DNA from: Verrucomicrobiaceae bacterium
Lineage (GTDB): Bacteria > Verrucomicrobiota > Verrucomicrobiia > Verrucomicrobiales > Verrucomicrobiaceae
Assembly: GCA_016713245.1 (NCBI GenBank)
Contig: JADJPM010000005.1
Coordinates: forward strand, 682,001 to 746,000
DNA length: 64,000 nt
Direction of reading: 5' to 3'
In this document: piece after piece, positions 34,194 through 41,419 of the stretch
How the letters are laid out: each line of letters opens with the position of its first letter
Numbering within the stretch: the stretch's first letter is position 1
Made by a program: the position numbers and the translations under genes
Notes under the pieces: model-generated
Database searches by the model: none
Told to the model about the DNA's origin: nothing
The model's input: the letters and a program-made list of their open reading frames with translations, nothing else

Positions 34194-34520
34194 ATGAGAA
34201 TCGAACACATCGCCGACAACACAACTTTCACCAAGACCGATCAGGAGGCCATCGCCCTACTCTCTCGGCTCGCCCCCGCATGGATCGAAGAGATGCCAAT
34301 GGCCGCTGCAAATCGAGGTTCTGAGGGGCGCAGCTGCAAGCGACGGAAGGAATATTTTCCGGAGACCAACGAGGGAATCGTGGCGTGGTACCTCGGCGCA
34401 GGCTTCCCGCCCGAAGAGACCGGCTGGCGCGTCCTCCACATTTTCGATGTGGATGCGCTGTCGTTTATGATTAAAACCATTTCCGCAATCCCAGCGATTG
34501 AAGGAAGAGAATCACCATAG
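34194..34520 (+). CDS. island protein, unknown function
   Basis: A 108-residue ORF after the repeat cluster, on the same strand as the primase/helicase. It has a cluster RSCKRRKEYFPET in the middle and a GWRVLHIFDVDALSFMIKTI segment. No signal peptide, membrane helix or known family is visible. It may be under control of the repeat region. Confidence 0.45.
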   Translation: MRIEHIADNTTFTKTDQEAIALLSRLAPAWIEEMPMAAANRGSEGRSCKRRKEYFPETNEGIVAWYLGAGFPPEETGWRVLHIFDVDALSFMIKTISAIPAIEGRESP

Positions 34521-34671
34521 GCACGCCAGCGCCGGATCATCCAGCATCCGCAGGCGTAGGTCAGGATTGAGCCGTGCAGCCTCTTGAGCATGCGAGCGTG
34601 CATCCTCAAGCCTTCCGGTCTGCGCGAGGCCACAGGCCAGCCAGAATCGAACGAGAGCCGACTCTGGCAGG

Positions 34672-36198
34672 TCAATAGACTTGGATTCGGTAAAACCGCC
34701 GCCCGATTCCCGCAGGGTTGAAGGGGACAACAATTTCCGTGCCGTTGCCCGAGTACCCATCAATATCAAACCATGTACCGAGGTCAGCCGACCATTGCGT
34801 CATATACCCGCGCCCCGTCATCGAATTCCAGCGAATGTCGATGCCAGAGTGAATCGACAATTGAGGAATCGTCGGCGGGAATGCGTTGGCGTCGAGTTCT
34901 ACCAGCCTCGGGCCAGACGTGGTCTGTCTCTCGACTTCCAGAATGAAGTACCTTGCGGAGATCGGGGGGAACATACTTTCGGCGGACACCCAACTTCCTC
35001 CCCCGTAGCCGTTGCTGTACGATGAGCCTTTGAACAAAATGCGGCTGACAAATTGCCTGTTGGAGAAAGTGTTGTCCGTGGATGTGAAGAGCTTCGATTC
35101 AGCTATGCCGCGATTTCCCGAGGTGCCGTCATCGGCAAGGATTAACCGGACTGACTCCAGAGTGATCTGCCCTCCCGCATCGAAAAGAATTTGTGAGAGA
35201 GTGCCGGAGGGCAACCCATCGCTGAAAACAACGGTGTTTCCTTCGCTCCCACCCACCCCGCCGAACAGGTTGCCTATACCTCCCGAATTACCGTCTAGCG
35301 GGCTGGACGACATGCCGACAGCACCTTGAAAAGGATCATTGTTTTTTGCAACGTGGGAAACGTCTGGCATTCGCCGAACAAACGACGCCGATGGCGCACC
35401 CGACCCGCTGCCCCATGCGTTGAATGTCAAATCGTCGATAGCCAACAGAGCCTCCGTTCCATTATTCACTTGGTCATCAAACCAGCGAAGCACGAGGAAT
35501 TGGGAAGGCGGCCAGTTCACTTTCAGGTTTGCACTGAGAGGCGTCCGGTTGGCTGGAAGGCTGCCGTCGATCCCCCCAATGCTAGAGCCGAACTGCACCA
35601 ACGGAACATCAAGCGCTCCGGCGCTACTTGAATAACCGGAGTCGAACGCTGTGGGGGCGTCGGTAGAACTCATGGGAATCACCGTGTTCGGGTTGCTGCT
35701 CGCTGTGTTCAGGGTTGCAAAGACACCGTATGAGAATTGCAGACGGTGCCCCGCTACTGGCGAAGTCCCGACAATTTTCCACTGTTGCCCGAGAAAGCCC
35801 AAATCAACGTCAGTGAGTGTTGCCCCGGTATCGTTTCGCAGAATCAAAGCAAATACATAGTCGTTCCCCCCGGTCCGGGTGCCTAAAGCTCGATCTTGTC
35901 CGCCAGTGGTAACATTCAAATTCTTGAGACCTTCGGAGTTCGTTTGCCCGGTCGCCAGTCCATAACGGCTAACAAGTCCCCAAGACCTGTCGGCTGCGCC
36001 GGGCCTCACCTCCAAAGCGGCCTCCCATGCGTACCACCCCGGTAAGGTCGAATTGTTCGCCCAGGCTGCACTCGTGGTCCCAAGTTCATCAAAAGTAATC
36101 AACAACGGGCCGCCCGTGTAGGGAGCGAAGGCAGAGACCAAGGATGGAGCCAACATCATGGCTGTCAGGAACACTCTGAGGATGTGAAGCGGACTCAT
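34672..36198 (-). CDS. large secreted protein, cargo of the island
   Basis: A 508-residue exported protein: signal peptide MSPLHILRVFLTAMMLAPSLVSA, then a beta-rich body starting YTGGPLLITFDELG. The end (ISARYFILEVERQT ... GIDIRWNSMTGRGYMTQWSADLGTWFDIDG) resembles the C-terminal module found on many verrucomicrobial surface proteins, which lack a PEP-CTERM tail, as here. No catalytic motif is recognised. It may be a surface adhesin or binding protein. It is read toward the integrase end, unlike the replication genes. ATG at 36198 gives the signal peptide. Confidence 0.65.
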   Translation of the reverse strand: MSPLHILRVFLTAMMLAPSLVSAFAPYTGGPLLITFDELGTTSAAWANNSTLPGWYAWEAALEVRPGAADRSWGLVSRYGLATGQTNSEGLKNLNVTTGGQDRALGTRTGGNDYVFALILRNDTGATLTDVDLGFLGQQWKIVGTSPVAGHRLQFSYGVFATLNTASSNPNTVIPMSSTDAPTAFDSGYSSSAGALDVPLVQFGSSIGGIDGSLPANRTPLSANLKVNWPPSQFLVLRWFDDQVNNGTEALLAIDDLTFNAWGSGSGAPSASFVRRMPDVSHVAKNNDPFQGAVGMSSSPLDGNSGGIGNLFGGVGGSEGNTVVFSDGLPSGTLSQILFDAGGQITLESVRLILADDGTSGNRGIAESKLFTSTDNTFSNRQFVSRILFKGSSYSNGYGGGSWVSAESMFPPISARYFILEVERQTTSGPRLVELDANAFPPTIPQLSIHSGIDIRWNSMTGRGYMTQWSADLGTWFDIDGYSGNGTEIVVPFNPAGIGRRFYRIQVY

Positions 36199-36246
36199 CC
36201 CTCTACTTGTATCAAATTCCAGTTGGGAACAACCGTAAACCAAAGC

Positions 36247-36675
36247 CTATCCATCCCGGTCACTGGTGCCGGAATCCGGCGAGAGAGGCCTGCCCAGCGA
36301 CGACGCCAAATAGACGCCAGTGACAGCCCCGATAGACAGGCGCAAGAATGCGCGAACCCCGGCACCAGCCGCGCCGTCGAAAGTAGGATCGAATCCGTGG
36401 TCTGTAATCTGCCCGTCCTGATCCACGGAGGGAGACCCGTACAACAGCATCCCCAAGCCGCTGAGACATATCGAATAAAGCAAGACCTTGGAATACAGCT
36501 CCGAATCGGGCCGCTTCGACTGCATCGCCCCTTTGTAGGCGGCACTGGCAGCAATCAAAGAAATGAACAGGTTGTTCGTCCAAAACTGGTAAGCGGGGGG
36601 CAGAAAATAGATGCCCGCCAGCAGCGCCAGCCCTCCGAGAAGTCCAATGCGTTCAACAAGTTGTTTGCTCTCCAT
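36247..36675 (-). CDS. small membrane protein, cargo of the island
   Basis: A 142-residue protein with hydrophobic segments at about 10-27 (IGLLGGLALLAGIYFLPP), 36-50 and 66-80 (LLYSICLSGLGMLLYG), and a glycine/alanine-rich C-terminal membrane segment (LSIGAVTGVYLASSLG). It is 48 nt upstream of the secreted-protein gene on the same strand, so they may be co-expressed. No family is recognised. Confidence 0.5.
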   Translation of the reverse strand: MESKQLVERIGLLGGLALLAGIYFLPPAYQFWTNNLFISLIAASAAYKGAMQSKRPDSELYSKVLLYSICLSGLGMLLYGSPSVDQDGQITDHGFDPTFDGAAGAGVRAFLRLSIGAVTGVYLASSLGRPLSPDSGTSDRDG

Positions 36676-36940
36676 GCCAGGAAGGAATCGAGAGACGGCC
36701 CAACTGCAATCCCAGCCGCGCCCTTTCTACCTCTTTCCCCGGATTACGCTGACGGACAGCCCGCTGTCCGTGTTTAGCTTGACCTATCGTCAGGCGAGAT
36801 GGCTCACTTGCTGTAAAGTCAGATGCCATAAAAAACGAGCCGCGTAATTGGAAACAGGGGAAAAACGGGTCTGAGTCGATACGGGGGCACTCTAAGATCG
36901 CGTCCAGCCTGCATGCCACTCGCCCCGTCTGCCCCCCGCC

Positions 36941-37007
36941 CCCCCTGCCAGCACTACCCTCGCCACGTCCCCCTGCCAGCACTACCCTCGCCACGTCCCC
37001 CTGCCAC
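36941..37007. repeat. 28-bp tandem repeat, C-rich
   Basis: Two exact tandem 28-bp units (36941-36968 and 36969-36996), each beginning CCCCCTGCCAGCAC, are followed by a partial third (36997-37007). It lies in the non-coding right end of the island. Confidence 0.8.
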
Positions 37008-37086
37008 GGCTCTCCCCCCGCCGCCGCCTGCCCTGCTCAGGCTACTCGCTGCGGCTCGATTGGATGTCCTTCTCCGCCAAAAGCCG

Positions 37087-37114
37087 TCCGCTAATAATCC
37101 GCTTAATTTAGCGG
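37087..37114. repeat. candidate integrase arm-type sites, right end
   Basis: TCCGCTAATAA (37087-37097) and TCCGCTTAATT (37098-37108) sit back to back, followed by TAGCGGA, an inverted copy of the core. The core matches the pair at the left end next to the integrase gene. They lie about 97 bp inside the right att copy. Confidence 0.5.
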
Positions 37115-37210
37115 AATCCGTGCCTTTTGGTGCTTTTTCGGTGCGATGCCGCTGAGGTGCAAATTTTGCCCTCTACCGCGCTGGAACCCTTGATTTGTGG
37201 GGCTTGCGTG

Positions 37211-37267
37211 GTGCCGATGGCCGGACTCGAACCGGCAAGGGAGTTGCCTCCCAGCAGATTTTAAGTC
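37211..37267 (-). repeat. att copy within the intact tRNA-Leu gene (right)
   Basis: The 57 bp are identical to 29591-29647. The first differing base outside is at 37268. Here the repeat is part of the intact tRNA gene, so the recombined tRNA remains functional. Confidence 0.92.
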
Positions 37268-37296
37268 TGCTGTGTTTACCATTTCACCACATCGGC
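37212..37296 (-). tRNA. tRNA-Leu (anticodon TAA)
   Basis: An 85-nt class II tRNA. The acceptor stem is GCCGATG paired with CATCGGC, discriminator A; the D arm contains GGTAAAC; the anticodon loop is CTTAAAA with anticodon TAA. There is a long variable arm (GGGAGGCAACTCC) and T arm GGTTCGAGTCC. The 3' CCA is not encoded (CAC follows). It is the integration site of the adjacent island, whose repeat supplies its 3' half. Confidence 0.95.
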
Positions 37297-37337
37297 ATGA
37301 CTGGCGGTGAGGAGTCTAGCGAGGACTGGCCTCGGAC

Positions 37338-37763
37338 TCAATAGCTGAAAAGCTCGCCGTGATGGAAGAAGCGCTCGATCTCGATGGCGGCAGCTTCAGG
37401 GGAATCGGAGGCGTGGACGACGTTGGTCATCTTGTCCGTGCCGAAATCTCCGCGGATGGTGCCTTTTGGGGCGGCCTTCGAGTCGGTGGGGCCGAGGAGG
37501 TCGCGAACATGAGCGATGACATTGTCTCCGCCGAGGGCGAGGGCGATGACGGGTTTGCTCTTCATGAAATCGGCGACGGTGGGGAAGAAGGGGCGGTCAG
37601 CGATGTGGGCGTAATGCTCTTTGAGGAGCTCATCGGTGAGCTTGATCATCTTGCAGCCGCGGATGCGGAAACCTTCGTCTTCGAAGCGCTTGATGACGGA
37701 GCCGTTAATGCCTTTTTCGACGCAATCGGGCTTGAGCAGGATGAGAGTGGTTTCTTGGGCCAT
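37338..37763 (-). CDS. ndk: nucleoside-diphosphate kinase
   Basis: A 141-residue enzyme that balances nucleoside triphosphate pools by phosphate exchange through a histidine. The active site is H117 in NVVHASDSPEAA; K11 in LLKPDCV and the GDFGT/DKMTN segments are typical. Length fits the family. It lies 41 nt beyond the tRNA-Leu gene, transcribed in the same direction, outside the island. Confidence 0.97.
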   Translation of the reverse strand: MAQETTLILLKPDCVEKGINGSVIKRFEDEGFRIRGCKMIKLTDELLKEHYAHIADRPFFPTVADFMKSKPVIALALGGDNVIAHVRDLLGPTDSKAAPKGTIRGDFGTDKMTNVVHASDSPEAAAIEIERFFHHGELFSY

Positions 37764-37926
37764 GGGCAGGGATAGGGGGGAAGGGGGCGTAAACAGTGCC
37801 GCCCAGCATGCTTTGCGTCAAGAGCGGGTATCCCCGCGTTTGGGAGCGAATGTGCGAGCGACGATTCACTGAAAGCGCTCTTCCAAACCCTTCGTAAGTC
37901 AGCCTGACCTTCCACCCCCTACCCTC

Positions 37927-39354
37927 TTGAACGCTTCCCTGCTCCACCGCCGCACGCTGCTGAACCGCTTTGGCCTTGGACTGGGCGGCTTGGCGTTGAA
38001 TGAGATGCTGGCGAGGGAATCAGGCGCGGCTCCGGTGGCGGTGGATCGTGGTGTTTTGGGCGGGACGCATCATTTCGCGAAGGCGAAGCGGATCATTTAC
38101 CTTTTCATGTCGGGCGGGCCATCGCATCTGGACCTGTTTGATTACAAACCGCTGCTGAACAAGCGCCACGGGGAGCAGCTTCCGGATTCGGTGCGGGGTG
38201 CTCAGAGGCTGACGGGAATGTCGGGCAATCAATCGTCGATTCCAATGGTGGGTTCGCCATTCAAGTTCACACAGCATGGGCAGGCGGGCGCGACTTTCAG
38301 CGAGCTACTGCCGCACACGGCGAGCATCGCGAATGATATCTGCGTGGTGCGTTCGATGTTCACGGAGAGCATCAATCATGGCCCTGGGGTGACGTTTTTT
38401 CAGACGGGTTCGCAGATCGCAGGCAGGCCGAGCATGGGATCGTGGCTGAGCTATGGGCTGGGCGCGGAGAATGCGAATCTGCCATCGTTTGTGGTGCTGA
38501 TCACGAAGGGCAAAGGCGGTCAGCCGCTCGGTGCGCATCTGTGGGGAAGCGGTTTTTTACCGACAAAGCATCAAGGCGTGCTTTTCAGGGCAGCGAAAGA
38601 CCCGGTGCTCTACCTGGGCAATCCGGACGGCGTGGATGAGGCGAGCCGTCGGCTGATGCTGGACCGGCTGAAGGAATTGCATGAGCATCAGTTCGCAGGC
38701 ACGCCCGATGCGGAGATTCAGAATCGCATCGATCACTATGAGATGGCCTATCGCATGCAGAGCAGCATTCCGGAGGCGACGGACCTTTCCGACGAGCCTG
38801 CACATGTTTTGGACAGCTACGGGCCGGATGTGAGGACGCCGGGGACCTTTGCGGCGAACTGCCTGCAAGCCCGGCGCATGGCGGAGCGAGGCGTGCGCTT
38901 CATTCAGCTCTACCACCAGGACTGGGATCACCATGGCGGCCTGCCGGGAGCGCTTCCGAAGCTATGCAAAGAGACCGATCAAGCCTCGTCCGCGCTGGTG
39001 AAGGATCTGAAGCAGCGGGGGTTGCTCGATGATACGCTGGTGGTGTGGGGTGGTGAATTTGGCCGCACGAATTACTGCCAAGGGAAGATCAGCGCGAACT
39101 TCGGTCGCGATCATCATCCGCGCTGCTTTAGCGCCTGGATGGCGGGTGGTGGGATCAAGGCGGGCAGCGTGTATGGCGAGACGGATGAGTTTGGCTACAA
39201 CGTGGCAGCCAACGGTCTGCACATTCACGATTTCCACGCGACGCTGATGCACCTGCTAGGCATCGACCACGAGCGTCTGACGTATAAGTTCCAAGGACGG
39301 CGCTACCGGCTCACGGATGTGCATGGGCACGTGGTGAAGGGTGTGCTGGCGTAA
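37927..39354 (+). CDS. DUF1501 domain-containing protein
   Basis: A 475-residue protein starting at TTG (37927). The N-terminus has LLHRRTLLNRFGLGLGGLALNEML, a Tat-like twin-arginine start; then IYLFMSGGPSHLDLFDYKP, the DUF1501 hallmark, and MFTESINHGPGVTFFQTG, VVWGGEFGRTNYCQG, and DHHPRCFSAWMAGGGIKAGSVYGETDEFGY. The fold is sulfatase/phosphatase-like, but the function is not established. In this phylum it is usually next to a PSD1 gene; here it stands alone, convergent with kup by one base. Confidence 0.9.
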   Translation: MNASLLHRRTLLNRFGLGLGGLALNEMLARESGAAPVAVDRGVLGGTHHFAKAKRIIYLFMSGGPSHLDLFDYKPLLNKRHGEQLPDSVRGAQRLTGMSGNQSSIPMVGSPFKFTQHGQAGATFSELLPHTASIANDICVVRSMFTESINHGPGVTFFQTGSQIAGRPSMGSWLSYGLGAENANLPSFVVLITKGKGGQPLGAHLWGSGFLPTKHQGVLFRAAKDPVLYLGNPDGVDEASRRLMLDRLKELHEHQFAGTPDAEIQNRIDHYEMAYRMQSSIPEATDLSDEPAHVLDSYGPDVRTPGTFAANCLQARRMAERGVRFIQLYHQDWDHHGGLPGALPKLCKETDQASSALVKDLKQRGLLDDTLVVWGGEFGRTNYCQGKISANFGRDHHPRCFSAWMAGGGIKAGSVYGETDEFGYNVAANGLHIHDFHATLMHLLGIDHERLTYKFQGRRYRLTDVHGHVVKGVLA

Positions 39355-39355
39355 T

Positions 39356-41257
39356 TTACACCTCGAGCTGGATGCCGAGCTCGATGACCTGGCGGGGTGG
39401 AAGGTCGAAGTAGCCGGTGGCGGGGCGGGAGAGGCGGGAGAGGAGGACGAATAGGTTTTTCCGCCAGCGGGCCATTTTGCCAGGGCCGTTGGTGAGAAGC
39501 ACCTCGCGGCTTTGGTAGAAGGTGATGCCGGCTCGTTTGACCTTCCCCTGAGTCTCTAAGGCCTGGCAAAGGTCCTCGAAGACATTCGGAGACTCGGAGA
39601 AGCCGTAGTGGATCACGACGCGCAAGAACTCGTCGTGGTATTCCTCGACTTGGAAACGCTCGGCGGCAGCCACATGGGGTTTTTCCTCGAAGCGGACGGT
39701 GAGCAGCACGACCTGATGATGCAGGGCCTTGTTGTGCTTCAAATGGTGCAGCAGGGCGAGCGGCAGGCCATCAGCGGACGCAGACATGAAGACGGCGGTG
39801 CCGGGCACCCGAATGATGCGGTCTTTTTTGATCTCATCGACCAAATAACTGACCGGCAGGCGGCCTCGCTGCATGGCCTGGAAGAGCACGCGGCGGCCAT
39901 CCATCCAGGTCTTCATGATGATCCACATGGAGAGACCAATGACGAGAGGGAACCAAGCGCCGTCGAAGAATTTGAGGAGGCCGCCGGAGACGTAGCCGAG
40001 CTCGAACACAAGGAAGATGGCGGTCGGGAGAGCAGCCTTCCAAAAGGGCCACTTCCACACATGGCGGGCCACGAGAAAGAAGAGGATGCTGGTAAAGGTC
40101 ATGTCCAGCGCCACGGAGAGGCCGTAGGCGGCGGCGAGATTTGTGGAGGATTTGAAATTAAAGACCAGAGCCAAGCAGGCGAACATCAGCATGTAGTTCA
40201 CCTGCGGCATGTAGATCTGGCCACGCACATCGGGATTCGTGTGGATGATTTTTAGGCGTGGCAGGTAGCCGAGTTGAACGGCCTGCTGGGTGAGGGAGAA
40301 AACTCCGGTGATCATGGCCTGGGAGGCTATGATGGTGGCCGCGGTGGCCAGCAGGATGACGGGGATGAGCGCCGGTTTGGGCACGAGACTGAAGAAGTGA
40401 TGGAAGCCCGGCTTGAGCGAAGCGTCCACGTTGGAGAGGACGAGGGCTCCCTGGCCGAGGTAGTTCAACAACAGGGCGGGAAGCACGATGATGAACCAGC
40501 TTTTCACCAGCGGAGGCCGCCCGAAGTGGCCGATATCGGCATACATGGCCTCACAGCCAGTCACGGCGAGGAGGACGAGGCCCATGATCACAAAGCTCTC
40601 ATGACCATGGTGCAGGAGGAAATTCACCCCGTGATGAGGCAGTAGGGCGCCAAACACGGCCGGGTGGGCTCCAATATTGATGATACCCAAGACGGCGAGG
40701 GTGAGGAACCAAAGCACCATGATCGGCCCGAAGGCGACCCCGATGCGTGCCGTGCCGTTTTTCTGAACGAGGAAAAGGCCGAAGATGATGGCGGCGGCAA
40801 TGGGAACGACATAGTTCGCCAACCCGGTGCCTAGCTGCGCATCGAGCAGCGCGAGACCTTCCACCGCCGAAAGAACCGAAATGGCCGGGGTGATCATGCC
40901 GTCGCCATAAAGCAAACAGGCACCGAAGATGCCACTGAGCACGACCCCAGCGGTCGTTTGGGGCTTGAAGGACCATTTGGCGGATCGGAAGAGGGTCAGA
41001 AGGGCGAACATGCCACCTTCGCCCTGATTCGTGGCGCGGGTGATAAAGCCCAGATACTTGAAACAGACCATGACGATCAAGGACCAGAACATCAGGGAGA
41101 GCGGCCCCAAGACATCCAAGGGCACGCCGGGATGCGGTTTGGCGTGATTGAGGCTCTCACGGAGGGCATAGAGCGGGCTGGTGCCGATGTCCCCAAAGAC
41201 AACACCCAAAGCCACGAGGGCGAGGGTCCAATTGGAAGCGTGCTTGTGTTCTGACAT
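39356..41257 (-). CDS. kup: KUP system potassium uptake protein
   Basis: A 633-residue K+/H+ symporter of the Kup/Trk-independent family. The conserved N-terminus is ALVALGVVFGDIGTSPLYALRE, followed by NQGEGGMFAL, a GDGMITPAISVLSAVEGL motif and ETAYADIGHFG-like region (here CEAMYADIGHFGRPPL), about 12 transmembrane helices, and a cytoplasmic C-terminal domain. It brings in potassium at low external levels. It starts 661 nt before the stop... rather, its start at 41257 is 163 nt from the end of the giant gene, with that gene's terminator between. Confidence 0.95.
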   Translation of the reverse strand: MSEHKHASNWTLALVALGVVFGDIGTSPLYALRESLNHAKPHPGVPLDVLGPLSLMFWSLIVMVCFKYLGFITRATNQGEGGMFALLTLFRSAKWSFKPQTTAGVVLSGIFGACLLYGDGMITPAISVLSAVEGLALLDAQLGTGLANYVVPIAAAIIFGLFLVQKNGTARIGVAFGPIMVLWFLTLAVLGIINIGAHPAVFGALLPHHGVNFLLHHGHESFVIMGLVLLAVTGCEAMYADIGHFGRPPLVKSWFIIVLPALLLNYLGQGALVLSNVDASLKPGFHHFFSLVPKPALIPVILLATAATIIASQAMITGVFSLTQQAVQLGYLPRLKIIHTNPDVRGQIYMPQVNYMLMFACLALVFNFKSSTNLAAAYGLSVALDMTFTSILFFLVARHVWKWPFWKAALPTAIFLVFELGYVSGGLLKFFDGAWFPLVIGLSMWIIMKTWMDGRRVLFQAMQRGRLPVSYLVDEIKKDRIIRVPGTAVFMSASADGLPLALLHHLKHNKALHHQVVLLTVRFEEKPHVAAAERFQVEEYHDEFLRVVIHYGFSESPNVFEDLCQALETQGKVKRAGITFYQSREVLLTNGPGKMARWRKNLFVLLSRLSRPATGYFDLPPRQVIELGIQLEV

Positions 41258-41362
41258 GTGGAATCTCCGGGGAAACTCCCGAAGCCCTGTTTCATTCAGG
41301 GACGACAGGGCTTAGCAAGAGTGCCTTCGGGCGCAAGAGAGGAGTTTGAACAGCAACACCCC

Positions 41363-41397
41363 AAAAAGAACGGCATCCCGCGAAACACGGGATGCCG
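41363..41397 (-). terminator. rho-independent terminator of the giant gene
   Basis: Read on the minus strand, CGGCATCCCG (41397-41388) pairs with CGGGATGCCG (41380-41371) around TGTTTCG; TTCTTTTT follows to 41363. The stem is perfect over 10 bp. It lies 22 nt after the stop of the gene at 41420. Confidence 0.88.
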
Positions 41398-41419
41398 TAT
41401 GAGAGGCAATTGAAGGCGA

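Larger units (their letters stand above)
36676..37210. other. 535-bp gene-free island end
   Basis: No convincing gene. It holds a lower-GC start, a cytosine-rich stretch with a 28-bp tandem repeat (36941-37007), candidate integrase arm sites (37087-37114) and the flank of the right att copy. ORFs crossing it run through the repeat and lack family features. Confidence 0.6.
29591..37267. mobile_element. 7.6 kb genomic island integrated in tRNA-Leu(TAA)
   Basis: The segment lies between two exact 57-bp repeats. In order it contains candidate arm sites, a tyrosine integrase, an unknown gene overlapping the integrase, an HTH excisionase-like gene, a primase/helicase gene, an iteron-like repeat cluster, three unknown or cargo genes and another set of candidate arm sites. 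There is no capsid, tail, relaxase or conjugation gene. The layout resembles small phage satellites or plasmid-like integrative elements. Unit length from repeat to repeat is 7,620 bp. Confidence 0.88.

Noticed and set aside
36653..37155. Short ORFs across the C-rich tandem repeat
   Set aside because: Their sequence is mostly repeat-derived proline, alanine, glycine and arginine, with no conserved features.
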